Assembly: GCA_947494145.1 (NCBI GenBank)
Contig: CANLTZ010000005.1
Coordinates: 124,001-188,000, forward strand
Origin: an uncultured Jannaschia sp.
GTDB taxonomy: Bacteria > Pseudomonadota > Alphaproteobacteria > Rhodobacterales > Rhodobacteraceae
Length of the DNA stretch: 64,000 bases
Direction: 5' to 3'
Below, one piece after another: positions 35,357-45,074 of this stretch (its first letter is position 1; each line of letters begins with the position of its first letter). The notes under the pieces were generated by a model. That model was not told where the DNA came from. It saw only the letters and a program-made list of their open reading frames with translations, and made no database searches. The position numbers were made by a program, and so were the translations under genes.

Positions 35357-36882
35357 GCGTCAAACAAAGACCGAAGGGCCTGGGCTAGATCGGCCTGACG
35401 GTAGGGCTTGCGCAGAAGCGCGGGGCGGCCCACCCGTTCATCTATGGTTTGCATGCCCTCGGAATAGCCCGAACTCAGCAAGACGCGCACATTGGGCCGC
35501 GTCTCGGCCAGCCGGTCGGCCAGATCGCGGCCCGTCATGCTGCCGGGCATGACCAAATCCGTGAAGACATGATCGATATCGTCGCGCGCCATCACGATGT
35601 CCCAGGCCTCATCGGCATCGCGCGCCTCAACCACACGGAAACCCAGTGACGACACCCGCGCAACCGTCAGCCGCCTGACGGCTGGGTCGTCTTCCACAAC
35701 CAGAAGCGGCCGGTCCGCACCGAAAGGTTCGGGCCCCTCGCTTTGGATCGACGGCAGCTCGGGTCCGTCATCGCCTGCCTGTACGGCCGGGAAATAAAGA
35801 CCCACGGTCGTGCCCCGCCCTGGTTCTGAATAGAGCGTCAGATGCCCCCCCGATTGATGCGCAAAACCATAGACCATCGACAGGCCAAGCCCCGTCCCCT
35901 TGCCCGCGGGCTTCGTTGTGAAGAAAGGCTCCAACACGCGCATGCGCGTGGGGGTATCCATGCCGACGCCGTTATCTGACACGGTCAGACGCACATAGAG
36001 ACCCGGCGTGATATCGGTATCTTGCGCGACATAGGCGTCGTCGATGGCAACGTTTTCCGTTCGCAGAACCAACCGGCCGCCCGACGGCATCGCATCTTGG
36101 GCATTCAAGGCCAGATTAACGATCGCCGTTTGGAACTGCGTCGGGTCGATTTCCACCGGCCAAAGGTCTTCGGCCAGACGTATCTCAACCCGGCATCGCG
36201 CAGACATCGTGCGCTTGAGCAGGGAGACGGCCTCCCCGATGGCGCAATTCACGTCGAGCCGCCGGGGCCGCAACTCCCCCTTGCGCGAAAAGAGCAGCAG
36301 GCGGGATGTCAGGTCAGCCCCCAGTTCCGCCGCATGAAGCGCATCCTGGATCAGTTCGGTCGTCGCGGCGTCATCCGTCTGCATCTCCAGCAATTCCAGA
36401 TTGCCGATGACGACAGTCAACAGGTTATTGAAATCGTGCGCAATTCCCCCTGTCATCTGCCCTACGGCATCCATGCGTTGGGATCGGGTCAGTGCCTCTT
36501 CGGCGGATCGTCTTTGGCTTTGGTCGTGCAGAACGGCAATGAAGGTCGCTTTTCCATCCGTCTCGGTACGGCCCACCGACAAGTGCAGCGGAAAGGTCGT
36601 GCCATCGCCGCGAAGGCCTTCCACATCGCGCCCGATGCCGATGATCCGCTGTTTGCCAGTGGTCAGGTGCCGATGCATGAAACCATCATGTTGCGCGGCC
36701 ATGTCCTGGGGCATCAGCATCTTAACATTGCTGCCAAGCATGGCCTGGGCCGGTTGGCGAAATAGCCGAGACGCCGCGTCGTTGACCCGCAGGATCGTCC
36801 CGTCGGCATCGGCGACGACAATCGCGTCCACAGCCGCCTCAAGCAAAGCGCCCAGCAAGGCAGCATCCTGGGTTTGGCCCAC
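35353..36882 (-). CDS. FixL-like heme-PAS hybrid histidine kinase
   Basis: A 509-residue soluble sensor kinase. The N-terminal PAS domain (residues about 10-120) closely follows the FixL oxygen sensor: HDGFMHRHLTTGKQRIIGIGRDVEG, then LRGDGTTFPLHLSVG. His65 lies at the heme-ligand position, and Arg71 and Arg85 match the FixL regulatory arginines. A kinase core follows (phospho-His149 in GGIAHDFNNLL; NLALNAQDAMPSGG; DNGVGMD; GKGTGLGLSMVYGFAHQSGG), then a C-terminal receiver (Asp in VFTDLVMPGSMTG). The start is GTG at 36882 behind GGAGGG. No membrane segment is present. Oxygen sensing is inferred from the conserved heme residues. Confidence 0.88.
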   Translation of the reverse strand: MGQTQDAALLGALLEAAVDAIVVADADGTILRVNDAASRLFRQPAQAMLGSNVKMLMPQDMAAQHDGFMHRHLTTGKQRIIGIGRDVEGLRGDGTTFPLHLSVGRTETDGKATFIAVLHDQSQRRSAEEALTRSQRMDAVGQMTGGIAHDFNNLLTVVIGNLELLEMQTDDAATTELIQDALHAAELGADLTSRLLLFSRKGELRPRRLDVNCAIGEAVSLLKRTMSARCRVEIRLAEDLWPVEIDPTQFQTAIVNLALNAQDAMPSGGRLVLRTENVAIDDAYVAQDTDITPGLYVRLTVSDNGVGMDTPTRMRVLEPFFTTKPAGKGTGLGLSMVYGFAHQSGGHLTLYSEPGRGTTVGLYFPAVQAGDDGPELPSIQSEGPEPFGADRPLLVVEDDPAVRRLTVARVSSLGFRVVEARDADEAWDIVMARDDIDHVFTDLVMPGSMTGRDLADRLAETRPNVRVLLSSGYSEGMQTIDERVGRPALLRKPYRQADLAQALRSLFDA

Positions 36883-36903
36883 GCATATCCCTCCGTCTGC
36901 CCA

Positions 36904-38040
36904 TCAGCCGGGTCGATCATGGGGTATCGGGATCGCGCGCGCCAGACGTAACCGCGCCATGATATCACTCAGGGTGACGACCCCCAGAAGCCGCCTGCCT
37001 TCGACAACCAGAAACTTGTGACGGCCCAGGCGCTGCATCCGCTCCCACAGGGTTTGAGCTTCGGCATTCGGTCCGACCACGGCATCGTCATCGAGCGCGG
37101 CGAAGATGTCGTCGACGCGGGTCGCGCCCCAATTCTCCCTCTCGATCTGTTGCATCGCGCGCAGGTCCAGATACCCGAGCAACAGCCCGTTTTCGACCAC
37201 CGGCACGAAGGACACCGCATGGCGCAGCATGGCGTCATTGGCCACGTCATCCAGCGTCATATCGGGGTGCACAATCACCGGGTCGCGCCGCATCAGATCC
37301 CCCACATGGAGCGTGGAGAGCGCCGCCTGCGTTTCAACCTGCACCCGCGCCCCCGTGGCCGCCGCCAATAGGAAGAGGCCCAGCAATATGGGCCACAAGC
37401 CGGCTGCAGGCCCCACGGCAAACATCGTCCAAAGCCCCAGGCCGATCAGCCCATAGGCAAATAGCGCCGATATCCGTGACGCCGTGCCTGTTGCTTCAGC
37501 AAAACTGCCAGAGCGTTTCCATAGGACGGCCCGAAGCACGCGCCCCCCGTCGAGCGGAAAGGCGGGGATCAGGTTGAAGATGGCCAGAACGCCGTTGGCA
37601 AAACTCAGATACCCAAGCGGCACCGCGATCACCGGCCAAGGGGTCAGTGCCACGCTCAGCACCCAAAAGCCGATGGCCAGCGCAAAGCTCGCCACTGGGC
37701 CCGCGAGCGCCACGCGGTATTCCGCGCCCGGATCCGGTGCCTCGCTTTCCAGCTCTGCCACGCCGCCAAAGAGGAAAAGCGTGATGGCCCGCACGCGCAT
37801 GCCGTAGGCCCGAGCCACGACGGCATGGGCCAATTCGTGCAAGGTCAGCGACCCGAAGAAACCGAGCATGGTGACAATGGCCAGCAGCACAAGGGTACCG
37901 GTGCCCGCCTGCGGCAAAGCCTGTGGGAAGTATGCACGGGCCAGCGTCCAGACGAAAAGGCCCGCAATCAGGAACCAACTGGGATCAAGGCGGATTTCGT
38001 ATCCTGCCACACGCCCGATGGGGAAGGCCTTACCCCACAT
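36904..38040 (-). CDS. Site-2 protease (M50) with CBS domains
   Basis: A 378-residue intramembrane zinc metalloprotease. The N-terminal multi-helix part has [14 protein letters not shown] (HExxH, about residue 60) and the second zinc motif [21 protein letters not shown] (NxxPxxPLDGG). The C-terminal third carries paired CBS domains ([46 protein letters not shown]) that may bind adenine nucleotides. The ATG at 38040 starts [23 protein letters not shown], the normal family N terminus. Substrate unknown. It lies opposite the ABC exporter operon, sharing a region with two FNR-type boxes. Confidence 0.9.
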   Translation of the reverse strand: MWGKAFPIGRVAGYEIRLDPSWFLIAGLFVWTLARAYFPQALPQAGTGTLVLLAIVTMLGFFGSLTLHELAHAVVARAYGMRVRAITLFLFGGVAELESEAPDPGAEYRVALAGPVASFALAIGFWVLSVALTPWPVIAVPLGYLSFANGVLAIFNLIPAFPLDGGRVLRAVLWKRSGSFAEATGTASRISALFAYGLIGLGLWTMFAVGPAAGLWPILLGLFLLAAATGARVQVETQAALSTLHVGDLMRRDPVIVHPDMTLDDVANDAMLRHAVSFVPVVENGLLLGYLDLRAMQQIERENWGATRVDDIFAALDDDAVVGPNAEAQTLWERMQRLGRHKFLVVEGRRLLGVVTLSDIMARLRLARAIPIPHDRPG

Positions 38041-38139
38041 CTTTCGCCTCCATCTGCCTGTCCCGTTGTCTATGCGCCCGGGGCCACTTGGCGTTGCTGT
38101 CCATGGTCCGACCCTGCCCCAAGCGGGTCGCAGCGCGCC

Positions 38140-38153
38140 TTGATGGACGTCAA
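38140..38153. promoter_or_regulatory. FNR/FixK-type box between the M50 protease and the ABC operon (distal)
   Basis: TTGATGGACGTCAA, TTGA-N6-TCAA, 100 bp upstream of the protease start on one side and 92 bp from the ABC gene on the other. It pairs with a second box 36 bp away. Confidence 0.62.
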
Positions 38154-38175
38154 AGCTGCGCATCGATCCCGCTGT

Positions 38176-38189
38176 TTGATCGGGGTCAA
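38176..38189. promoter_or_regulatory. FNR/FixK-type box upstream of the ABC exporter operon (proximal)
   Basis: TTGATCGGGGTCAA; the extended TTTGAT...GTCAAA is also symmetric. A weak CAATCT hexamer at 38212 falls at class II spacing for the rightward operon. Confidence 0.66.
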
Positions 38190-38244
38190 AGTGGCGGCCG
38201 TGGCGATGGCGCAATCTGCACAAATCACCATTGCAGGAAGGATG

Positions 38245-38985
38245 ATGGCTGTGCCCGTCGCTGCCCCCGCCCCTTTGGCCGACGCGGCCGTGTTCCATAC
38301 CGAAGCCCTGACCAAGGTCTATGAAACGGGGCCGGTACGCGTCGTGGCCCTGGATGGGATCGACCTGACCTTGCGGAGCGGTGAATTGACGGTGCTGCTG
38401 GGCGCCTCCGGGTCCGGCAAGTCCACCCTTCTCAACATTCTGGGCGGGCTCGACCGCGCCACATCGGGCAAGGTGTGGTTTCGCGACCGGGAGTTGACGG
38501 CATTGGGCGACCGGGCGCTGACGCGCTACCGCCGCGACCATGTGGGCTTCGTCTTCCAGTTCTACAATCTGGTCGCTTCGCTGACGGCGCGCGAAAACGT
38601 GCGGCTGGTCACCGATATCTCCCACACGCCGATGCCACCGGAAGAGGCGCTGGACCTTGTGGGGCTGGGCCACCGGCTCGACCACTTTCCTGCCCAGCTT
38701 TCGGGCGGGGAACAGCAGCGCGTGGCCATTGCCCGGGCCGTGGCCAAGCGCCCCGAGGTCCTGCTGTGCGATGAACCCACCGGCGCGCTCGACAGCAAGA
38801 CGGGGGTGCAGGTCCTGGAAGTGCTCGATGAGGTCAACAACCGCTTCGGCACCACCACCATCGTCATCACCCATAACGCCATGATCCAACGCATGGCCCA
38901 CCGGATGCTGCGTTTCGCCGATGGCCAATTGGTGGAAGAGCGGGTGATCGAAGACCGCCTGAAACCCGCCGAGATCGACTGGTGA
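38245..38985 (+). CDS. ABC transporter ATP-binding protein (LolD/MacB type)
   Basis: ATPase subunit of 246 residues for an FtsX-type exporter. Motifs: [20 protein letters not shown], Walker [19 protein letters not shown] (about residues 50-67), the family-typical [19 protein letters not shown]-loop, signature [16 protein letters not shown], Walker [17 protein letters not shown], and the switch in VITHNA. The second of two adjacent ATGs (38245) fits the AGGA spacing better. It is first in an operon with the FtsX permease and HlyD adaptor, downstream of two FNR-type boxes. Confidence 0.9.
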   Translation: MAVPVAAPAPLADAAVFHTEALTKVYETGPVRVVALDGIDLTLRSGELTVLLGASGSGKSTLLNILGGLDRATSGKVWFRDRELTALGDRALTRYRRDHVGFVFQFYNLVASLTARENVRLVTDISHTPMPPEEALDLVGLGHRLDHFPAQLSGGEQQRVAIARAVAKRPEVLLCDEPTGALDSKTGVQVLEVLDEVNNRFGTTTIVITHNAMIQRMAHRMLRFADGQLVEERVIEDRLKPAEIDW

Positions 38986-41345
38986 TGCGCGCGCTCGACC
39001 TCAAGCTGCTGCGCGATCTGCGCAGGCTTTGGGCGCAATCGCTGGCCATTGCGCTGGTCATGGGCTGCGGTGTGGCGGTGCTGTTGATGTCCATGGGGAT
39101 GTCCGGCGCGCTCAGCGACTCGCGGGCGGCTTATTACGAGCGCAACCGTTTCGCGGAGGTCTTCGCGGGCGCGACCCGCGTGCCGCAATCCCGCGATGTG
39201 GCCATCGCCGCCATCCCGGGCGTGCGTCATCTGGAGACGCGCATCTTGCGGGGCGTCGTACTGGACTTGCCGGGCCGCATCCGCCCGGCCAGCGGCTTGA
39301 TCGTGTCGCTGCCCGAAGCGGGACTGCCATCGCTGAATGTGCCGCTTCTGCGCAGCGGTCGCTGGCCCGACGCTGCGGCGCCCTTCGACGTCGTCGTCAG
39401 CGAACCCTTCGCCGATGCCAATGGCTTCCGCCCCGGTGACCGCTTCGCGGCAAACCTCGATGGCACAAGGCGGGAGTTGACGGTGACCGGCACCGCGCTC
39501 AGCCCTGAATTCATCTACACGATCGGGCCTGGCGCCATGATGCCCGACCCTGCGGGCCACGGCATCATCTGGATGCCTGCCCGCGCTGCCGAGGCTGCGT
39601 TCGACATGGCCGGCGCCTTCAACGACATGTCGCTGACATTGGAGCCAGGGGGCAGCGAAGACGCCGTAATCGACGCGCTGGACGACATCCTGGCGGCCTA
39701 TGGGGGCGATGGTGCCGTGGGCCGGGTAGACCAGCTTTCCAATGCGTTTCTGGAGGCGGAGATCGAGCAGCTGGACGTGATCGGGCGCATCCTGCCGCCT
39801 ATCTTCCTGGGTATTTCGATCTTTCTGGTCAACATGGTGGTGGCCCGCATCATCGCGTTGGAGCGCGAAGAAATCGGCCTGCTGAAAGCCCTTGGCTACA
39901 CCGACGGCGCGGTGCTGGCCCATTACCTGGCCATGGCGGGGTTGATCGCCGTGGTGGGCATCTTGTTTGGCTGGGCCGGGGGCACGTGGCTCGCGCGGAT
40001 GTTGGCCGAACTCTACACCCAGTTCTACGATTTCCCTTACATGATCTTCCACCTTTCCCCCGTCGCCTATGCCATCGGCGCGGTGGCCGCCCTTTCGGCA
40101 GCAGGGCTGGGGGCGGCGCGGGCGGCTTGGTCGGCGGCGCGCCTACCGCCTGCGGTGGCCATGTCCCCCGCGCCGCCGCCGCGCTTTTCGCGCACGCCGC
40201 TGGACCGAGCCATCGCCGCCCTGCGCCTGTCGGAGCCCAGCATGATGATCGCCCGTTCGATCCTACGCTGGCCCGTCCGCGCGGGGCTAAGCGCGCTCGG
40301 CTACGCATTGGCCACTGCCGTGCTGATCGTGTCGAACTACTTCAACGACGCGCTCGACACGATTGTGGTGACCGCCTTCGATATGTCGAACCGGCAGGAC
40401 GCCATCATCACATTCCTGCCGGACCAATCCATCTCGGTTCTTGAAGACGTGCGCCGTCTGCCCGGCATTCTTCAGGTGGAAGGGCAAACCTATGTGAACG
40501 CGGTTCTGCGCAACGGCCATCTGGAAAAGACCCTGCCCATCGAAGGCCGCCGCCCCGGCGCGGACTTGGCGCGCATCGTGGCGGATGATCGGGCCGTGGA
40601 CCCGCCCGCATCGGGCCTTCTGCTTTCGGAGCGTCTGGCCGACCAGCTTGACCTGGCCGTCGGCGACTTGGTGGAGGTCGAGCTGCGCGGCGAACGGCGC
40701 GAAACCCACCACCTGCCCGTCACCGGCACCGTCACCCAGCTTTTCGGCCTGGGCGCCTACATGGAGGCGGGGGCGCTTGACGCGCTGATGCGCCGGGCAC
40801 CGCGCGTTTCGGTGGCCAATGTCACGCTGCAACAGGACGAAACCGCCGTCTTCTACGCCCGCATCAAGGAAACCCCAGGCGTCACGGGCGCCATCCTTCT
40901 ATCGGACAACCGCGCCTCGTTCGAGGACACGCTGGATCAGAACGTGCGCGTCACCTCGCTGATCTATACCGTGCTGGCGGCCATCATCACCATCGGCGTG
41001 GCCTATAACGGCGCCCGTATCCAATTGTCGGAGCGTGCACGCGAATTGGCCTCTCTGCGGGTGCTGGGCTTTGGGCGGGCCGAGGTGTCGTGGATCCTGC
41101 TGGGCGAAGTGATGATCCTGGCCGCACTTGCGCAGCCCATGGGCTGGGCCATGGGCGCGGGGCTTGCCGCCGCGATGTCGGCGGCGTTTTCGTCCGACCT
41201 CTACATCCTGCCCTTCGTGGTGCAGCCGTCGACCTTCGCACGCGCCAGCCTTGTCGTACTGATCGTGGCGCTGGCCTCTGTCCTCGTAGTGCGCCGCCGC
41301 ATCGACAGCTTCGACCTTGTCGCCGTCCTCAAGACCCGGGAGTAA
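38985..41345 (+). CDS. FtsX-family ABC transporter permease
   Basis: A 786-residue permease with two FtsX repeats. An N-terminal helix (RRLWAQSLAIALVMGCGVAVLLMSMG) is followed by a large periplasmic region (MacB-PCD-like), a first FtsX core around residues 265-390 (PPIFLGISIFLVNMVVARIIALEREEIGLLKALGYTDG), a second periplasmic region, and a C-terminal core (VLAAIITIGVAYNGARIQLSERARELASLRVLGFGRAEVSWILLGEV). The ATG at 38985 overlaps the ATPase stop by one base; a GTG one codon earlier is possible. With the HlyD protein it forms a macrolide/lipid-type tripartite exporter; the substrate is unknown. Confidence 0.88.
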   Translation: MRALDLKLLRDLRRLWAQSLAIALVMGCGVAVLLMSMGMSGALSDSRAAYYERNRFAEVFAGATRVPQSRDVAIAAIPGVRHLETRILRGVVLDLPGRIRPASGLIVSLPEAGLPSLNVPLLRSGRWPDAAAPFDVVVSEPFADANGFRPGDRFAANLDGTRRELTVTGTALSPEFIYTIGPGAMMPDPAGHGIIWMPARAAEAAFDMAGAFNDMSLTLEPGGSEDAVIDALDDILAAYGGDGAVGRVDQLSNAFLEAEIEQLDVIGRILPPIFLGISIFLVNMVVARIIALEREEIGLLKALGYTDGAVLAHYLAMAGLIAVVGILFGWAGGTWLARMLAELYTQFYDFPYMIFHLSPVAYAIGAVAALSAAGLGAARAAWSAARLPPAVAMSPAPPPRFSRTPLDRAIAALRLSEPSMMIARSILRWPVRAGLSALGYALATAVLIVSNYFNDALDTIVVTAFDMSNRQDAIITFLPDQSISVLEDVRRLPGILQVEGQTYVNAVLRNGHLEKTLPIEGRRPGADLARIVADDRAVDPPASGLLLSERLADQLDLAVGDLVEVELRGERRETHHLPVTGTVTQLFGLGAYMEAGALDALMRRAPRVSVANVTLQQDETAVFYARIKETPGVTGAILLSDNRASFEDTLDQNVRVTSLIYTVLAAIITIGVAYNGARIQLSERARELASLRVLGFGRAEVSWILLGEVMILAALAQPMGWAMGAGLAAAMSAAFSSDLYILPFVVQPSTFARASLVVLIVALASVLVVRRRIDSFDLVAVLKTRE

Positions 41346-41348
41346 GCC

Positions 41349-42551
41349 ATGAAACCGTCCCTTCGCACCATCATCACCAGCCTGGTGGCCATCGCTATCT
41401 TTGGCGGGCTTGCCTTCATCGGTTTCCGCACGGACCCGGTCCCGGTTGACCTGCATACGGTTGATCGCGGGCCGCTCGAAGTGCTGATCAATGCCGATGG
41501 CGTCACGCGCATCCGCGAGATTTACGAAGTCGCCGCGCCGGTCACCGGCACCGCGCGACGCTCGCCCGTGCGGGTTGGGGATGCGGTCACCGCAGGGGAA
41601 ACCGTCGTCGCCGTTGTTCAGCCCGCCGCGTCGCCCATCTTGGACGCGCGCAGCCGGGCCGAGGCAGAGGCCGTCTTGCACGAAGCGATTGCGGCCCTGG
41701 CCGCCTCCGACGCCGATATCATGGCCGCGCGGGAAGAACTGAACTACGCGGAAAGCAACCATTCCCGCATCTTGCGATTGGTTGACCGGGGCATCGCGTC
41801 CATCGCCGCGCTGGAAGATAGCGGGCGGCAACTGGCCTCGGCCGAAGCCGCCCATGACGCCGCCTTGTCGCGGCGCGAAATGGCGGCGGGCGGGGTGGAC
41901 CGGGCGCGCGCCACGCTGGACGAGCCTACGCTGAGCGATGCCACATCCTGCTGCATGGAGCTTCGCGCCCCCGCCACCGGTGTCGTGCTCAGCATCGACA
42001 CCATAAGCGCCCGGCCTGTGCAGTCCGGCGCGCGCCTGCTGACCATCGGCGACCCGTCCGATCTGGAAATCGTGGCCGACCTGTTGTCTGCCGACGCCGT
42101 GCGCTTGCCTGCGGACGCGGCCGCGCGGGTCGAACGCTGGGGCGGGGAGGACGCGCTGGACGCAACCTTGCGCCAGGTGGAGCCCATCGCGCGCGAAGAG
42201 GTTTCGGCCCTGGGCATCGAAGAACAACGTGCCGATGCGATCTTCGATCTGACTTCGCCCCTGGCCGACCGCGCAGGTCTGGGCGAAGGCTATGCCGTTT
42301 TCCTGCGCATCATCCGTTGGCGCACCGAAGACGCGCTGCGCATCCCCATCAGCGCCACCTTCCGCCACGACGACGGTTGGGCAACTTTCGTCGCCGTCGA
42401 TGGCACGGCAAAACTGCGCCCCATCGCGTTGGGCCGGATGGGCGAGCTTCTGGCCGAGGTGACAGGCGGGCTGGACGCCGGCGAAGACGTCGTGCTGCAC
42501 CCCTCAGACAAGGTGGGCGATGATGTGCCGATTGTTGCCCGGGCCGAATGA
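41349..42551 (+). CDS. HlyD-type periplasmic adaptor protein
   Basis: Membrane-fusion protein of 400 residues with one N-terminal membrane anchor (TIITSLVAIAIFGGLAFIGF, residues about 6-25). It has lipoyl half-motifs (VTRIREIYEVAAPVTGTARRSPVRVGDAVTAGETVVAVV and ELRAPATGVVLSIDTISARPVQSGARLLTIGD) flanking a coiled-coil hairpin (residues about 105-185), then beta-barrel and proximal domains. It lies 3 bp after the FtsX permease gene, completing an inner-membrane plus adaptor export system. No outer-membrane channel gene is seen nearby. Confidence 0.87.
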   Translation: MKPSLRTIITSLVAIAIFGGLAFIGFRTDPVPVDLHTVDRGPLEVLINADGVTRIREIYEVAAPVTGTARRSPVRVGDAVTAGETVVAVVQPAASPILDARSRAEAEAVLHEAIAALAASDADIMAAREELNYAESNHSRILRLVDRGIASIAALEDSGRQLASAEAAHDAALSRREMAAGGVDRARATLDEPTLSDATSCCMELRAPATGVVLSIDTISARPVQSGARLLTIGDPSDLEIVADLLSADAVRLPADAAARVERWGGEDALDATLRQVEPIAREEVSALGIEEQRADAIFDLTSPLADRAGLGEGYAVFLRIIRWRTEDALRIPISATFRHDDGWATFVAVDGTAKLRPIALGRMGELLAEVTGGLDAGEDVVLHPSDKVGDDVPIVARAE

Positions 42552-42563
42552 TCGGCGCGCCCC

Positions 42564-42604
42564 TTGACCTCCATCAAAGCAGCGTCACGAGGCCGCGCTA
42601 GCCT
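42564..42604 (+). promoter_or_regulatory. FNR/FixK-type box and -10 element of ppsA
   Basis: Box TTGACCTCCATCAA (42564-42577) followed by TAGCCT (42599-42604), the same hexamer as at the usp promoter and at nearly identical spacing. The predicted start is near 42611, about 20 bp before the ppsA ATG. Confidence 0.74.
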
Positions 42605-42632
42605 GGTCTGATCGGAGATGAGGGAGCCTGCC

Positions 42633-45029
42633 ATGAACGACCAAAGCAACCGCCCATCCTATGCCCTGCCGTTTGAGACTCTGGCCCGGGGCGACGTGCC
42701 GAAAGTGGGCGGCAAGAATGCGTCCTTGGGTGAAATGGTCCAAACACTGGGGGCCGTGGGTGTCCACGTCCCGCCGGGCTTCGCGACGACCGCTGACGCT
42801 TTCCGCGCGTTCCTGCAGCGCAATGACCTGAATGCTCGGATCGACGCTGCCGTCGCCGCCATGGATGACGGGCGTGCCACCCTGTCGGAGACCGGCCAGA
42901 CCATCCGCGAGGCCATTCTGGGTGGTCACTGGCCCGAGGACATCGCCGCCGATATCGAGGCATCCTATGCCGCGCTTTGTGCCACCCACGGCACCGATAT
43001 CCCCGTGGCTGTCCGCTCATCCGCCACCGCCGAAGACTTGCCCGAAGCGTCCTTCGCGGGCCAGCAGGAAACCTTCCTGAACGTCACCGGCCTGCGCGAT
43101 CTGCTCTCGGCCTGCCGCCGCTGCTATGCGTCGCTTTATACCGACCGGGCCATTGCCTATCGCCAGGCCCAGGGCTTCGGCCAGACCGAGGTGGCCCTGT
43201 CGGTTGGCGTCCAACTCATGGTACGCTCCGACACGGGGGGGTCGGGGGTGATGTTTTCCATCGACACGGAATCGGGTTTCCCGGATGCCGTCGTCATCGA
43301 CGCCGCCTGGGGCCTGGGGGAAACCGTCGTGCAGGGCAGCGTCGACCCCGATGGCTATCAGGTGTTCAAGCCCTTCCTCGACAACCCGGATCTGCGCCCG
43401 GTGGTCGAAAAGCGCCGCGGCGCCAAGGAAGAAAAGATGATACTGGCCGCGCGCAGCGGCGCCCAAGGCACGACCACCCGCGTCGTGCCCACGTCCCAGG
43501 CCGAACGCGCGCGCTTCGTGCTGTCGGATGCGGAAATCGTCGATCTGGCCCGCCAGGCCGTGGCCATCGAAAAGCACTATGGCTGCCCAATGGATATCGA
43601 ATGGGCCCGCGACGGGGTCACCGGCAAAATCTGGATTGTCCAAGCCCGGCCCGAAACCGTCCAATCCCGCGCCCATGACCGGCTTAGCACCTACCGGGTG
43701 CCCTATCCGGGGCCGGTGGTGCTGCGCGGCCTTTCCGTGGGTGCAGCGGCCATTGCAGGCGAGGCCTGCCTGATCCGCAGCGCGGGCGATATAGACCGGT
43801 TCCGCGATGGGAGCATCCTGATCACCGGCACCACAGACCCTGACTGGGTGCCCATCATGAAACGCGCCGCCGCCATCGTCACCGACCATGGCGGGCGCAC
43901 GTCACACGCAGCCATCGTTAGCCGGGAACTGGGCGTCCCTGCTGTGGTGGGCACTGGCGATGCCACGCATATCCTGCATGACGGTCAGGAAATCACCGTC
44001 AATTGCGCAGGCGGCACGGAAGGTACCGTCCATGACGGCATTGCACAAATCGAGGTCGAGGAAATCGCCCCCGATGCCCTGCCAGCCACCCATACCAAGG
44101 TCATGCTCAATATGGCCAATCCGGGCGCGGCATTCCAATGGTGGCGCCTGCCTGCCGATGGCGTGGGCCTTGCGCGGATGGAATTCGTCGTGAACGCCTT
44201 CGTGCAAGCCCACCCGATGGCGCTATTGAACCCCCAGGGCATCGACGACCCGTCCGATGCTGCCCGGATCGCGCAGTTGACCGCCGACCATGCCAGCGGC
44301 GCCGACTACTTCGTCGACCGCCTGTCAACCGGCCTGGCCAGGATTGCGGCGGTGGTGCATCCCCATCCCTGCACCGTCCGCATGAGCGACTTCAAAAGCA
44401 ACGAATATGCCAGCCTGCTGGGCGGCCGCGCCTTTGAGCGGCCCGAGGAAAACCCCATGCTCGGCCTGCGCGGGGCTTCGCGCTATTACGCGCCCAGCTA
44501 CCGGGAGGCCTTCAAGCTGGAATGCCAGGCCATCCACCGGCTGCGCGAGACGCTGGGCTTCGCCAATGTCCGCGTCATGATCCCCTTCTGCCGCACCGTG
44601 GAAGAAGCCGACCGCGTGCTGGAGGTCATGGCCGAGGCAGGCCTGTCGCGCGGGGCCGCGGGGCTGGAGATCTGGATGATGTGCGAAATTCCCTCCAACG
44701 TTATCCGCGCGCAGGAATTCGCCAAGCGCTTCGACGGCTTTTCCATCGGGTCCAACGACCTGACGCAGCTCACCCTGGGCGTGGACCGCGATTCCGAGGA
44801 ATTGGCCGCGCTGTTCCAGGAAGACGACCCGGCAGTGATGTGGATGATCGAACATGTTGTGGCCGAGGCGCATAAGGCGGGCGCCAAGGTGGGCTTCTGC
44901 GGGCAGGCCCCGTCCAACGACCCGGAATATGCCCGCCGCCTGGTGGCCGCCGGCATCGACAGCGTGTCGGTCACGCCCGATGCCTTCGTGGCGGTCAAGC
45001 ACACCATCGCAAAGGCCGAAGCTGGATGA
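42633..45029 (+). CDS. ppsA: Phosphoenolpyruvate synthase
   Basis: Converts pyruvate, ATP and water to PEP, AMP and phosphate for gluconeogenesis. The 798-residue protein has the N-terminal ATP-binding domain (VGGKNASLGEMVQTLG; VAVRSSATAEDLPEASFAGQQETFLNV; IDAAWGLGETVVQGSVDPD), the central phospho-His domain (TDHGGRTSHAAIVSRELGVPAVVGTGDAT, His near residue 430) and the C-terminal PEP-binding barrel (GLEIWMMCEIPSNVIRAQEFAKRFDGFSIGSNDLTQLTLGVDRDS; VGFCGQAPSNDPEYARRLV with the acid/base Cys). The ATG at 42633 follows GAGGGAGCC. It is controlled by its own FNR/FixK-type promoter; the 2-hydroxyacid dehydrogenase follows 45 bp downstream. Confidence 0.94.
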   Translation: MNDQSNRPSYALPFETLARGDVPKVGGKNASLGEMVQTLGAVGVHVPPGFATTADAFRAFLQRNDLNARIDAAVAAMDDGRATLSETGQTIREAILGGHWPEDIAADIEASYAALCATHGTDIPVAVRSSATAEDLPEASFAGQQETFLNVTGLRDLLSACRRCYASLYTDRAIAYRQAQGFGQTEVALSVGVQLMVRSDTGGSGVMFSIDTESGFPDAVVIDAAWGLGETVVQGSVDPDGYQVFKPFLDNPDLRPVVEKRRGAKEEKMILAARSGAQGTTTRVVPTSQAERARFVLSDAEIVDLARQAVAIEKHYGCPMDIEWARDGVTGKIWIVQARPETVQSRAHDRLSTYRVPYPGPVVLRGLSVGAAAIAGEACLIRSAGDIDRFRDGSILITGTTDPDWVPIMKRAAAIVTDHGGRTSHAAIVSRELGVPAVVGTGDATHILHDGQEITVNCAGGTEGTVHDGIAQIEVEEIAPDALPATHTKVMLNMANPGAAFQWWRLPADGVGLARMEFVVNAFVQAHPMALLNPQGIDDPSDAARIAQLTADHASGADYFVDRLSTGLARIAAVVHPHPCTVRMSDFKSNEYASLLGGRAFERPEENPMLGLRGASRYYAPSYREAFKLECQAIHRLRETLGFANVRVMIPFCRTVEEADRVLEVMAEAGLSRGAAGLEIWMMCEIPSNVIRAQEFAKRFDGFSIGSNDLTQLTLGVDRDSEELAALFQEDDPAVMWMIEHVVAEAHKAGAKVGFCGQAPSNDPEYARRLVAAGIDSVSVTPDAFVAVKHTIAKAEAG

Positions 45030-45074
45030 CGCCCGCCGGAACCTGGCCCCCGCATATGGGGGCAGGCTGACCCC

